From an uncultured Eubacteriales bacterium (lineage in GTDB: Bacteria; Bacillota; Clostridia; Christensenellales; Aristaeellaceae), in contig CADARO010000004.1 in assembly GCA_902790345.1 (NCBI GenBank), positions 1 through 46,971 of the forward strand: 46,971 nucleotides of DNA. Reading direction: 5' to 3'. Positions 1 through 7,390 of the stretch are shown here, in pieces. The notes below the pieces were generated by a model. The model saw only the letters and a list, made by a program, of their open reading frames with translations. It did no database searches and had not been told where the DNA came from. A program made the position numbers and the translations under genes. Every line of letters begins with the position of its first letter. Position 1 is the stretch's first letter.

Positions 1-116
1 AGTATTAGAAACAGGGAATGAAGCGCTTCTTTCCTTGTTTCTATTTATATTATAATACAAATTCAGATAAAAGGCAAATGATAGGGAAAGTCAAATGTTT
101 GGCTTTTCAGTATTGA

Positions 117-154
117 ACAAAAAGAAAAGATGGAAGCCGCGCTGAGCTTCCATC
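117..154 (-). terminator. Rho-independent terminator of the YubB-like gene
   Basis: A 9-bp perfect stem (GATGGAAGC at 129-137 and GCTTCCATC at 146-154) encloses an 8-nt loop. Read on the minus strand it is followed by a T-rich run, the complement of 117-128. It lies just downstream of the gene that ends at 198. The same stem sequence recurs at 1150-1176. Confidence 0.7.
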
Positions 155-197
155 TTCATAATCTATGCTATTCTTTGTTTAATTGTGGACTTTCATA

Positions 198-887
198 TTA
201 TTCCTCGTTTCTTTCCCAGCACATAGTATCTTTAACCGTTTCTCTCGTCGTCACAGTATCGTATCTTTCAGTGAACTCCCCATCAATGATGCGCACATAC
301 CCATCATAATCTTCTCGTTTATAATAGTGTCCCTCTCCAATTACATCTGTCTTCTTATTATAAGTTACTTTTTCATCATCGCGTCCCTCACAATAGTCAT
401 AGTTTTTTGCGGATTCTTCTTCATCACAATCATCATAAATATAAATCTCTGAAAAATCAGCGTTCAATTCATACTTAAGGATACCATCCTCATAGATTTC
501 GCGTCCACAGAATGCCCATCCTGGTTCTTCATACCAGTAGTCAAATCTTGCTTCTGGGAATATTCTTGCTAACTCTCTGATAACAGGCGAACAAGGTGAC
601 CATGCTGTCAAGAAGGAAAACACCTTTCCATCAAGTTTTGTATCGCAGCTATTCCACTTGGTTCCCCAGTTTTCGATTGACCAATCATACCAGTTGTTCT
701 TTCCATAGAGTTCTATTTCCTTGTCTCCAATGCTCCCACGGTAGATAAAATCAGGCATTGGGATAATTTTGCTGAAATCGAATGGATTATCACTTTCATC
801 TCCAGTTCCATGAACTCTTTCAATAATCCTTTTTAGCAGTTCATCATTAGCAATGATTTCAAGATTTCCATAGCAATAGTTTGGCAT
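198..887 (-). CDS. YubB/Api92-like ferredoxin-fold protein (DUF1281-type)
   Basis: This is a 229-aa protein. I start it at ATG 887 because the product then begins MPNYCYGNLEI, the usual start of this family, and AAAGGA sits just upstream; the open frame runs on to 1130 without a better start. Family marks are the N-terminal PNYCYGNL segment, a DFSKIIPMP motif near residue 40, and W-x-x-x-NWGTKWN with the following Asp near residues 70-80. The family is common on plasmids, phages and islands, and its function is unknown. The acidic C-terminal third (about residues 140-229), rich in Asp, Glu and Tyr, has no match I recognise. The GC content is lower than in the core genes to the right, as expected for an island. 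Confidence 0.7.
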   Translation of the reverse strand: MPNYCYGNLEIIANDELLKRIIERVHGTGDESDNPFDFSKIIPMPDFIYRGSIGDKEIELYGKNNWYDWSIENWGTKWNSCDTKLDGKVFSFLTAWSPCSPVIRELARIFPEARFDYWYEEPGWAFCGREIYEDGILKYELNADFSEIYIYDDCDEEESAKNYDYCEGRDDEKVTYNKKTDVIGEGHYYKREDYDGYVRIIDGEFTERYDTVTTRETVKDTMCWERNEE

Positions 888-1043
888 ATTATATAATCCT
901 TTCTGTCTTTTTCTGCGGTTTACTCCGCAATTCATTTGGTTAGTTATCTGTCTTTTGAATGGTATAGAACCGTATTTGATGTTGACTTCTGATACTATTT
1001 CTAATTCATATGTTAATACATTCTCCTTTTGTTTTCTAAAATA

Positions 1044-1072
1044 ATTATAATATAATTCCAGCAGAAAGTCAA
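1044..1072 (-). promoter_or_regulatory. Promoter of the YubB-like gene
   Basis: On the minus strand, TTGACT (complement of 1067-1072) and TATAAT (complement of 1044-1049) are 17 bp apart. The start codon at 887 leaves a leader of about 150 nt in which I see no further gene. Confidence 0.6.
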
Positions 1073-1149
1073 AATCTTGATAGGATTGAATATTTGGCTT
1101 TTGTATGCTATACTGTCTGTGAGGTGTCAAATATAGATGAATAGAAATA

Positions 1150-1176
1150 GATGGAAGCTTTTATAATGCTTCCATC
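1150..1176 (-). terminator. Hairpin after the first small paralog gene
   Basis: GATGGAAGC (1150-1158) pairs with GCTTCCATC (1168-1176). This is the same 9-bp stem as at 129-154 with a different loop. On the minus strand it follows the gene ending at 1211 and is trailed by a moderately T-rich stretch, so it probably terminates that transcript. Confidence 0.5.
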
Positions 1177-1210
1177 TTCGGAATATGTAATTGCACATTG
1201 TTGTCCCCAA

Positions 1211-1684
1211 TTAGCCATTTACCACCTTGTCAAACGGGACGACGTTGCCGTCTGTATTCTGGTTTGCTACCATCACTTCCTGTACCAATTCCTGTGTGCC
1301 ATTCATAGTCACAGGGTCAACCACGAAGCCATCAGCATCGAAGGTGGGCTGTTCGGTGTAATAGGAGAAGTGCTCATCAAACCAAGTCTTCACATACTTG
1401 TAAGGCATAGGCTGAATGCGGGACAACTTCTTGACCTTCTCAAACTGGGCTTTCAGTTCCTTGGCGTTGCGGTGCAGAGCGATGAAGGCTTCCATCTGCG
1501 CGAAGGTGATGCTCTTCTTGCCTTCCTTCTTTTCTTCCTGCACGATGGTCAGGTTGGGGAAGTCGCGGCGCAGTTTCAGGATGACGCAGTATTCAGGGGA
1601 GCCGACCTTGGAGGCTTTCTTGGCAAAGGAAGCGGAAATGGTCAGGGTGTTGTTCAGAGCATTGTAATTGTAACCGTTCATCAT
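1211..1684 (-). CDS. Small island protein, paralog A of a three-copy family
   Basis: This is a 157-aa protein of unknown function. The start at ATG 1684 is set by AAAGGG seven bases upstream. It is clearly related to the products of 2289-2714 and 2802-3203. Shared features, in order, are an N-terminal segment with an N-T-I/L pair, a helix of the form F-x-K/x-x-A-x-x-x-G-S/T-x-x-Y, a block around LRRDFPNLTIV, a T-F-x-Q/V-M-E-x-F/I helix, and a C-terminal Y-x-Y/F-V-K/R-x-WF motif (residues about 115-122 here). No catalytic motif, signal peptide or membrane segment is visible. The three paralogs with separate promoters suggest small DNA- or protein-binding accessory factors; that is inference. 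Confidence 0.65.
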   Translation of the reverse strand: MMNGYNYNALNNTLTISASFAKKASKVGSPEYCVILKLRRDFPNLTIVQEEKKEGKKSITFAQMEAFIALHRNAKELKAQFEKVKKLSRIQPMPYKYVKTWFDEHFSYYTEQPTFDADGFVVDPVTMNGTQELVQEVMVANQNTDGNVVPFDKVVNG

Positions 1685-1770
1685 GATAATTCCCTTTCTG
1701 GTTTTTAGGTCTTCTTCCTTGACCTTCTCATTCATTCAGGTGGGGGTTCCTTCCCTCATCCTGTAATTGT

Positions 1771-1803
1771 ATTATATCAGGGGTAGTGTCCGATAATCAG
1801 GAC
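1771..1803 (-). promoter_or_regulatory. Promoter and inverted-repeat operator of paralog A
   Basis: A TATAAT -10 (complement of 1771-1776) is preceded, 11 bp away, by the inverted repeat GTCC-N8-GGAC (1788-1803), which takes the place of a normal -35. The predicted transcript begins near a conserved GATGAGGGAAGG leader (complement of about 1749-1760). Related boxes lie upstream of the three neighbouring minus-strand genes. Confidence 0.6.
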
Positions 1804-1897
1804 TTATGCTTCCTTCTCCAGGAATACCAGTTCCTTGCGAGGAAGATGTTGCTTGCTGACCATGAGATGTACGTTTCTGTATCGTTGCTTTCCCCCG

Positions 1898-2173
1898 TCA
1901 GGCAATAATCTCCAGCATGTTCATGGAAGCACTCACCAGCATTTTGTTCGGGTTTAGCAGTTCGTCCAGCATGTCCATTTCCATGTAGGCAAGAGCATCA
2001 GCTTTGGTCATGGGAGCAGTGATTGTTACGGAGAGGATGGAGAGCAGCGGAATGTTCCTCATCTTGCAGGCGTCAGCAACGGAGAAGTGCAGGGGGCAGA
2101 GCGTGCGGTAGGAACGGTCGTTGCCGTTGGGAGCCTTTGCCTTCATGATGATAACCTTCGAATCCTTTTTCAC
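1898..2173 (-). CDS. Small island protein of unknown function
   Basis: This is a 91-aa protein. I prefer the GTG start at 2173 (VKKDSKVII...) because AAGGA lies six bases upstream in the same spacing as in the neighbouring genes; an internal ATG at 2146 would give 82 aa with no Shine-Dalgarno site. It is not obviously a member of the paralog family on either side. A central stretch (SVADACKMRNIPLLSILSV) may form a helix-strand. It sits between paralogs A and B and shares their operator design, so it probably belongs to the same regulon. Function unknown. Confidence 0.5.
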   Translation of the reverse strand: MKKDSKVIIMKAKAPNGNDRSYRTLCPLHFSVADACKMRNIPLLSILSVTITAPMTKADALAYMEMDMLDELLNPNKMLVSASMNMLEIIA

Positions 2174-2272
2174 TCTGATTCCTTTCTGATCGGCGGTATT
2201 TCTGTCAGCCCCGCCAGGGCTTCTTTTCAGGGTCTTGGTTGCTTTCCTCAACCTGTGTTTTTCAAAGGCAGT

Positions 2273-2288
2273 GCCCAATAATCGGACC
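2273..2288 (-). promoter_or_regulatory. Operator-like box upstream of the 91-aa gene
   Basis: GCCC-AATAATC-GGAC at 2273-2287 is a degenerate copy (one arm mismatch, 7-nt spacer) of the inverted repeat found upstream of the neighbours. It abuts the stop codon of the upstream gene (2289). No clear TATAAT follows; only the TTGAGGAAAGC-like leader is kept (near 2240-2250). Confidence 0.4.
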
Positions 2289-2714
2289 TTACATGCCAAC
2301 TGCCATAGATTCGGTGTTCTCGGGAATGAGGGCGATGCGTGGAGAGACGACATGGTTGTTTGAATCAAGGAGAGGAATATCGTGGAAGTTGGGGTAATTC
2401 CGCAGGAACCACTTGCGCACATACTCATACTGGTTCTTCTGCCCCTTGCCCGCGTCCATCACAGCGTGAAGCTGTTCCAAGCGCTCATCGGCGAAGTCCA
2501 TGCAGGAGAGAATGGTTTCCATCTGCTTGAAGGTGACGCGGGTGGGGCAGGCCTTGCGGGGAGCGGCTTCCTTAATGACGATGTTAAAGCCCTTCGCGCG
2601 GATATCCATCAGCATGTTATATGCCTGAGTGCCGTATGCGCAGGCCTCGGCCGCAAACTTCTTGGTCATGATGATGGTGTTGGTGGTCCAATTGATTTCA
2701 TAAGCCTTAGTCAT
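2289..2714 (-). CDS. Small island protein, paralog B
   Basis: This is a 141-aa protein starting at ATG 2714, nine bases after AAAGGA. It shares the family layout: EINWTTNTI near the N-terminus, a helix FAAEACAYGTQAYNML, the V-T-F-K-Q-M-E-T-I helix around residue 60, and Y-x-Y-V-R-K-WFL near residues 97-104, followed by an aromatic RNYPNFHD. Those features align with the products of 1211-1684 and 2802-3203, but most other positions differ, so the copies are old duplicates. No function can be assigned. Confidence 0.65.
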   Translation of the reverse strand: MTKAYEINWTTNTIIMTKKFAAEACAYGTQAYNMLMDIRAKGFNIVIKEAAPRKACPTRVTFKQMETILSCMDFADERLEQLHAVMDAGKGQKNQYEYVRKWFLRNYPNFHDIPLLDSNNHVVSPRIALIPENTESMAVGM

Positions 2715-2768
2715 ATTGTTTTATCCTTTCTGGTTTATTGGGTTTTCCTTCCCTCATCTTCTGGTTAT

Positions 2769-2801
2769 ATTATAGCGGGCGGGGTGTCCGATAATTGGGC
2801 C
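2769..2801 (-). promoter_or_regulatory. Promoter and inverted-repeat operator of paralog B
   Basis: TATAAT (complement of 2769-2774), an 11-bp gap and then GTCC-GATAATTG-GGCC (2786-2801), the same geometry as at 1771-1803. The operator ends at the stop codon of the next upstream gene (2802). A GATGAGGGAAGG leader follows the -10. Confidence 0.6.
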
Positions 2802-3203
2802 TCAGGCCTCGGCTTCCTCGATCTGTTCTTCCGTCTCAGCATGCTCGAACTCTTCCTTGTAGCGCTTCAGGAACCACGTCTTCACGAAGGCATAAGAACC
2901 ACTCTGAATCTTGGAAAGCGTCTGTACGCGCTTGAACTCGGCGAGCACCACCGTAGCGTTGTCCTCTTCCTTGGCCGTAATGAACTCCTCCATTACCTTG
3001 TAGGTCAGGTTGCCGTAGGTCTGCTTGCCCTGCTTCTTGGAGATTTCGCGCGGAATAATCTGGAAGTCAGGCAGGTCCTTGTGGAGCTGAGCGAGCTGAG
3101 TGTAGGCCGCGCTGCCAATGGTGCCCGCTTCTTTCAGGAAGCTCTTGGTGACGTCGATGGTGTTCTCGATGTAGTTGATTTCGTAACCGCTGTTCTTCTT
3201 CAT
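2802..3203 (-). CDS. Small island protein, paralog C
   Basis: This is a 133-aa protein starting at ATG 3203 behind GAAAGGAAATCACC; the open frame extends further upstream but without a ribosome site. Family features are YEINYIENTI near the start, a helix FLKEAGTIGSAAYTQL, the block HKDLPDFQII, the M-E-E-F-I helix, then F-K-R-V-Q-T-L-S-K-I-Q and Y-A-F-V-K-T-WFL (residues about 90-112), ending in an acidic tail rich in Glu. The segment from the F-x-x-V helix to WF is closest to paralog A. It is the paralog nearest the divergent WYL regulator gene at 3474. Confidence 0.65.
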   Translation of the reverse strand: MKKNSGYEINYIENTIDVTKSFLKEAGTIGSAAYTQLAQLHKDLPDFQIIPREISKKQGKQTYGNLTYKVMEEFITAKEEDNATVVLAEFKRVQTLSKIQSGSYAFVKTWFLKRYKEEFEHAETEEQIEEAEA

Positions 3204-3289
3204 GGTGATTTCCTTTCTGGTTTTACGGTCTGTCCTTGACCTTCTCTTCTTTGGTTGGGGCCTTATCCCTTCCCTCAACCTCTGTACAT

Positions 3290-3323
3290 ATAATACCAGA
3301 GACATGGTCCAATAAATGGGACC
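3290..3323 (-). promoter_or_regulatory. Promoter and operator of paralog C, shared divergent region
   Basis: This holds the best operator of the set: GGTCC-AATAAATG-GGACC (3306-3323), perfect 5-bp arms with an 8-nt spacer, 10 bp from a TATTAT -10 (complement of 3290-3295). It lies eight bases before the -35 of the divergent regulator gene, so one bound protein could affect both directions. Confidence 0.65.
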
Positions 3324-3330
3324 TTTCATA

Positions 3331-3359
3331 TTGCTTTTCATGATCGATGGCGTTATAAT
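3331..3359 (+). promoter_or_regulatory. Promoter of the WYL regulator gene
   Basis: TTGCTT (3331-3336) and TATAAT (3354-3359) are exactly 17 bp apart. The transcript would have a leader of about 110 nt before ATG 3474. Confidence 0.65.
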
Positions 3360-3473
3360 AAAGGGCGGGGAAAAGTGGTTGAAAACCAAAAGATGTATCA
3401 CATTACCCGATAGTTGTAATATCACGTCTTCAAATCGTATCTCGCTATCCAAAAGTTGAAGGAGGCTGTCCAT

Positions 3474-4457
3474 ATGCCGCGCAGTGAGAACCAGAAATTG
3501 AAGCTGCTCTATCTGAAACAGTTTTTTGAAGAGAAGACGGATGAAAATCATCCCGCGTCTATGGCGGACATTCGGTCCTATCTGAAAGCGCACGGTGTGG
3601 AAGCAGAGCGGAAGAGCATTTATACCGATTTGGACGCCCTTGCGGACTACGGCATGGATGTGCGCGACGACGAGCATGAGCATGGCAAGTCCTATAAACT
3701 GCAGGAACGCGAATTTGAGCTGCGCGAAGTGAAGCTGATTATTGACAGTGTCGCGTCATCAAAGTTCTTGTCTGAAAGTGCAAGCGAGACCCTAATTAAA
3801 AAGCTTGGAAAGCTTGTCAGCGAACACCAGCGGAAGGAGCTGCGTCGGCAGGTCCGCGTGATGGGCCGCGCGAAGACCATGAACAACAGCACGCTGAATG
3901 TTGTTGACCATATCCATGCCGCGATTGCCGCGAACACCACGGTCACGTTCAAGTATTTCCACTACAATCTGAAATTGGAGCGTGAATACAGCCGCAAGGG
4001 CAAACCTTATGAAGTAAGCCCTTGGGCACTGCTCTATGATAACGACAACTACTACCTGTATGCTTACATTGACGACGATTTCAGGGTTTTCCGCCTGGAC
4101 AGGATGACAGCGGTGAATCAGGGCGTCAAAGAACGGCAGGGCCGCGAAGCGTTTGAAAAGCTTGATATGCCCACCTTCTCCAAATCCACCTTTGGCATGT
4201 ATAACGGCAAGGAAGAGCGCGTGGAGATGGTGTTTCAGAATCGGATGATAGACACGGTAATCGACAAGTTCGGCAAGGATGTGTGGCTAACAAAGGTGGA
4301 TGACGGGCATTTCAAAGTTACCGTTCCCGTGACCGTCAGCCCGCAGTTCTTCGCATGGGTATTTGGACTAGGGAACTATGTCACCATCAAGGGCCCTGAA
4401 AATGTGGTAAAGCAGATGAAGGATATGGTGGGGAAAGTGAGTAAGAGATATGAATAG
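3474..4457 (+). CDS. WYL-domain transcriptional regulator
   Basis: This is a 327-aa protein starting at ATG 3474, eight bases after a strong GGAGG; an upstream TTG has no ribosome site. Residues about 5-75 form the winged helix-turn-helix usual in this family (KLLYLKQFF, then RKSIYTDLDALADYGMDV). The WYL domain spans about residues 140-235, with the strand pair around TFKYFHYNL, the PWALLYDNDNYYLYAY core and the R-V/F-F-R-L-D-R-M motif. A C-terminal WCX-type extension follows to the end. WYL proteins bind ligands or nucleic acid and control stress, phage-defence and mobile-element genes. It is divergent from the four-gene cluster and shares its best operator, so it is the likely regulator of that cluster (inference). 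Confidence 0.85.
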   Translation: MPRSENQKLKLLYLKQFFEEKTDENHPASMADIRSYLKAHGVEAERKSIYTDLDALADYGMDVRDDEHEHGKSYKLQEREFELREVKLIIDSVASSKFLSESASETLIKKLGKLVSEHQRKELRRQVRVMGRAKTMNNSTLNVVDHIHAAIAANTTVTFKYFHYNLKLEREYSRKGKPYEVSPWALLYDNDNYYLYAYIDDDFRVFRLDRMTAVNQGVKERQGREAFEKLDMPTFSKSTFGMYNGKEERVEMVFQNRMIDTVIDKFGKDVWLTKVDDGHFKVTVPVTVSPQFFAWVFGLGNYVTIKGPENVVKQMKDMVGKVSKRYE

Positions 4458-4616
4458 AATTGCTGTAATTTGAGTATAATGAGCAAAACTTGTGGGAATT
4501 CTGCTACTAATAGTAATACTTGTTGTGACTATTATGATATCTCAACAGTGGTTTTTCTGACAATTACAGATTGATGACAAGGCGATGTCTTTATCATTTT
4601 GTGGTTACTAAAGCCT

Positions 4617-4660
4617 AACTCCGACTCGAAAGACCGTGGGTTCGAATCCCGCCAGGCGCA
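4617..4660 (+). other. 3' half of a tRNA gene (tRNA-Arg-like), right att scar of the left island
   Basis: The segment reads like the second half of a tRNA: an anticodon-loop-like CTCCGAC, then a perfect T arm (GTGGG-TTCGAAT-CCCGC) and the acceptor strand CAGGCGC plus A. No 5' half (which should start GCGCCTG) precedes it; the DNA upstream is AT-rich. This is the footprint left when an element integrates in the 3' end of a tRNA gene, so it marks the right end of the island filling 1-4616. The intact gene should lie off the left edge. The Arg(CCG) assignment rests on the loop sequence only. Confidence 0.6.
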
Positions 4661-4837
4661 TAACAGAAACGGGCTCCCCGAAGCGGGAGTCCGTTTCTGT
4701 TATAGGGTGTGGCCGTGATAAACGGGCCCACCCGGCGCGAAGCGACGGCAGGGTTCGGCGAAAGCCGCGGCGCAGCCGCCATGCCGCCAGGCGCATAACA
4801 GAAACGGGCTCCCCGAAGCGGGGAGTCCGTTTCTGTT
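4649..4837 (+). repeat. Direct repeat of tRNA end plus terminator
   Basis: Two copies, 4649-4701 and 4784-4837, differ by one G. Each carries the last tRNA bases (CCGCCAGGCGCA) and then a hairpin with AACAGAAACGG and CCGTTTCTGTT arms. The first copy is the natural tRNA terminator; the second serves the minus-strand LysR operon ending at 4842. The 82 bp between them are GC-rich and host-like. Confidence 0.75.
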
Positions 4838-4841
4838 TCTC

Positions 4842-5777
4842 TTACTCCGCCCCCACTTCCTCCTCCATCCCCAAATACCGCCTGATCTCCGCGATGTACC
4901 GCTTGCCTATGGCGGAGAGGAGGGCGTTCTTTCGGGTCAGGTAGCCGATCTCCATGACGCTGTTGGGGTTGGCGTCGTCGGCGTCGAAGGGCACGGCGGC
5001 GTAGTCGCTGCCGTTCAACTCCTCGCAGATGATGCCGGAGCACAGGGTGTAGCCGTTCAGGCCCACCATCAGGTTCAGCATGGTGGCGCGGTCGCTGGCC
5101 TTGATGACCCGGGGGTATTCGTTTGTGGAGAGAATCTCCTCGTCGAAGTAGAAGCTGTTGTCGCCCTGCTCGAAGGAGAGGCAGGGGTAGGGCTCCAGGT
5201 CCGCGAAGGAGATGGACTTCCGGCCCGCCAGCGGATGGCCCCGCCACAGGTACACGAACGCGCTGCATTCGATGAGGGGATGGAAGGCAAGGCCGCGCTC
5301 GCCCATGAGCTTGGTGAGCGCCTTGCGGTTGAAGTCGCTCAGGTACAGGATGCCGATCTCGCTGCGCAGCGCGGCCACGTCGTCGATGACGTCCCGCGTG
5401 CGGGTCTCCCGGATGGCGAATTCGTATTCGGCCACGTCCACCGCCCGGGCCATCTCCACAAACGCCTTCACGGCGAAGGAATAGTGCTGGGTGGACACGG
5501 CGAACTGCTGCCGGCGGCGGCCCTGCCGGCCGTAGGCCTCCTGCAGCGCCTGATAATCCGCCCAGAGCTGCTTGGCCCGGGGCAGGAACACCAGGCCCTC
5601 AGCGGTGAGGGTGGCGCCCCGGCCGGAGCGATTGAAGATGACGATGCCCAATTCCTTTTCCAGCTCCTTCACGGCGCTGGTGAGGGAAGGCTGGGTGATA
5701 TAAAGCCTGTCCGCCGCCCGGCTGAAGGAGCCGGTCTCCGATATAGCGATGACATAGCTGAGCTGCGAGAGGGTCAT
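4842..5777 (-). CDS. LysR-family transcriptional regulator
   Basis: This is a 311-aa protein, the normal length for the family. Residues 1-60 are the winged helix-turn-helix (LSQLSYVIAISETGSFSRAA, then ITQPSLTSAVKELEKELG), followed by a linker helix and a periplasmic-binding-like effector domain from about residue 90. The inducer is unknown. It is the last gene of a three-gene minus-strand unit, 12 bp after the TtcA-like gene. LysR regulators usually control a divergent neighbour; here nothing divergent is adjacent, so its target cannot be read from context. Confidence 0.9.
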   Translation of the reverse strand: MTLSQLSYVIAISETGSFSRAADRLYITQPSLTSAVKELEKELGIVIFNRSGRGATLTAEGLVFLPRAKQLWADYQALQEAYGRQGRRRQQFAVSTQHYSFAVKAFVEMARAVDVAEYEFAIRETRTRDVIDDVAALRSEIGILYLSDFNRKALTKLMGERGLAFHPLIECSAFVYLWRGHPLAGRKSISFADLEPYPCLSFEQGDNSFYFDEEILSTNEYPRVIKASDRATMLNLMVGLNGYTLCSGIICEELNGSDYAAVPFDADDANPNSVMEIGYLTRKNALLSAIGKRYIAEIRRYLGMEEEVGAE

Positions 5778-5789
5778 GGGGGGCCTCCG

Positions 5790-6623
5790 TTACGCGTCGT
5801 AGTTGTCCAGGAAGGAATGCTGCTCGCCGCCGGTCTTCCAGCCGGGCATGGTGTCCAGACACACGGCGTGGATGCTGTTGAAGATGCTCTTTTCGATGTC
5901 CGGGTTGTCGCGCTTGAGCGCGCGGATGAGCGCCTTGATCTCCTGCCGCTTGGACGCGCCGGTGTCCACGGCGGCCCGCTCGGTGAGCCGACAGGCGCAG
6001 CGGATGAACTCCAGATGGTTGTAGCGCGCCCAGGCGATGATGTCGTCCTCATGGACGCAGTACAGCGGGCGGATGAGCTCCATGCCCTCGAAGTTGTCGC
6101 TGTGCAGCTTGGGCAGCATGGCCTGCAGCTGCGCGCCGTAGAACATGGCCATCACCGTGGTCTCGATCACGTCGTTGAAGTGATGCCCCAGGGCGATCTT
6201 GTTGCAGCCCAGCTCCTTGGCCTTGCTGTACAGGTGCCCCCGCCTCATGCGGGCACAGAGATAGCATGGGTTTCGGTCGGTCTCGTCCGCCACGGAGAAG
6301 ATGTTGGACTCGAAGATGGTCACGGGCACCCGCAGAAGCGCGGCGTTTTCCTCGATCCTCCGGCGGTTGGCCGGGTTGTAGCCGGGGTCCATCACCAGGA
6401 ATTTCAGCTCGAAGGGCACCTCCGTGTGGCGGCGCAGCTCCTGCATCAGCTTGGCCAGCAGCATGGAATCCTTGCCCCCGGAGATGCACACGGCGATGTT
6501 GTCGCCCGGCTTGATGAGCTCATACCGCCGCACGGCCAGCATGAAGGGCGTCCACAGCTCCTTGCGGAATTTCTTGTTGATGCTGCGCTCGATCATCTGG
6601 CAGGCGTCCAGCTCGCGTCTCAT
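5790..6623 (-). CDS. ttcA: TtcA-like tRNA 2-thiolation / PP-loop ATPase
   Basis: This is a 277-aa protein starting at ATG 6623 behind an AAAGGAG site. The PP-loop SGGKDS is at residues 48-53 and binds ATP. A CxxC pair (C120, C123) and a later Cys in the RCACRL segment match the cysteines that hold an iron-sulfur cluster in TtcA, which makes 2-thiocytidine at position 32 of tRNA. The GHHFNDVIETT segment is also typical. Several clostridial paralogs of this group are not proven thiolases, so the exact substrate is inferred from the family. It lies 25 bp after the HD-domain gene in one operon. Confidence 0.8.
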   Translation of the reverse strand: MRRELDACQMIERSINKKFRKELWTPFMLAVRRYELIKPGDNIAVCISGGKDSMLLAKLMQELRRHTEVPFELKFLVMDPGYNPANRRRIEENAALLRVPVTIFESNIFSVADETDRNPCYLCARMRRGHLYSKAKELGCNKIALGHHFNDVIETTVMAMFYGAQLQAMLPKLHSDNFEGMELIRPLYCVHEDDIIAWARYNHLEFIRCACRLTERAAVDTGASKRQEIKALIRALKRDNPDIEKSIFNSIHAVCLDTMPGWKTGGEQHSFLDNYDA

Positions 6624-6648
6624 GGGAATCAGCTCCTTTGGGGGAAAA

Positions 6649-7242
6649 TCAATCCTGCGTCCAGTCGGCCAGCTGGGCCTTCACGGCGGCGTCGCAATCC
6701 CGCATGGCGTCGATGGTGTTTTCAAACAGCCTGTCCAGCTCCCAGCCCAGCATGTCCGCGCCCGCCGAAATCACATCCCGCGAGCAGCCGGCGGCGAATT
6801 TCTTGTCCTTGAATTTCTTCTTGAGGCTCTTGAGCTGCAGATCCGCCACGTCGCGGGAGGGCAGCATCAACACCACCGCGCCGATGAGCCCGGTCAGCTC
6901 GTCCGCGGCGTAGAGCGCCTTTTCCATCTCGTGCTCGGGCTTCACATCCACGGTGAGGTTGTAGCCGTGGCTGCACACGGCGTGCACCAGCGCCTCCGAG
7001 GCGCCGATCTCCGCCAGCAGCTCAGGCGCTTTCACGCAGTGCGCCTCGGGATACATTTCAAAATCCACATCGTGCAAAAGACCGCACAGGCCCCAAAACG
7101 CCTCGTCCTCGCCATAGCCCAGCTGCCGCGCGTACCAGCGCATGACGCCCTCCACGGTCAGCGCGTGCTGGAGGTGGAACGGTTCCTGGTTGTATTTTCT
7201 GAGCAGCGATACGGCCTGCTCCCGGGTGATGCCTGCGTTCAT
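6649..7242 (-). CDS. HD-domain protein, putative metal-dependent hydrolase
   Basis: This is a 197-aa protein. The start ATG 7242 follows AGGAG; the longer open frame upstream includes the promoter and is not used. The HD motif is in GLLHDVDFEMYPEAHC (about residues 53-68), with an N-terminal His in FHLQHALTVEG and a later ADELTGLIGAV segment. This is the family of small HD proteins related to hydrolases of nucleotide-type substrates; the actual substrate is unknown. It is the first gene of the operon with the TtcA-like and LysR genes. Confidence 0.8.
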   Translation of the reverse strand: MNAGITREQAVSLLRKYNQEPFHLQHALTVEGVMRWYARQLGYGEDEAFWGLCGLLHDVDFEMYPEAHCVKAPELLAEIGASEALVHAVCSHGYNLTVDVKPEHEMEKALYAADELTGLIGAVVLMLPSRDVADLQLKSLKKKFKDKKFAAGCSRDVISAGADMLGWELDRLFENTIDAMRDCDAAVKAQLADWTQD

Positions 7243-7276
7243 GTTTGATCCGCTCCTGTCCCGACTGTTTTTTACC

Positions 7277-7304
7277 ATTATACCGCTTTTTCCTACCATG
7301 TCAA
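7277..7304 (-). promoter_or_regulatory. Promoter of the HD-TtcA-LysR operon
   Basis: On the minus strand, TTGACA (complement of 7299-7304) and TATAAT (complement of 7277-7282) are 16 bp apart, close to consensus, about 35 bp before the HD-gene start. Confidence 0.75.
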
Positions 7305-7327
7305 TGGGTTGAAAAGTAAAGAGGGCA

Positions 7328-7356
7328 TTGAACTTTCGGCGCGTCTGCTCTATAAT
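7328..7356 (+). promoter_or_regulatory. Promoter of the ADP-ribosylglycohydrolase gene
   Basis: TTGAAC (7328-7333) and TATAAT (7351-7356) are 17 bp apart; the start codon is 35 bp downstream. The -35 elements of this promoter and the divergent one at 7277-7304 are about 25 bp apart, so the two are back to back. Confidence 0.75.
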
Positions 7357-7390
7357 AGGGGTGTGAAAAACAGCGGGGAGGGAAATAGAG

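Noticed and set aside
183..452. A hydrophobic plus-strand frame near the left edge
   Set aside because: It is antisense to the YubB-like gene, has no ribosome site, and its hydrophobicity comes from the complement of an acidic coding stretch.
4615..4838. A complete tRNA gene at 4600-4660
   Set aside because: Only the 3' half is present; the matching 5' acceptor strand and D arm are missing in the AT-rich DNA upstream.
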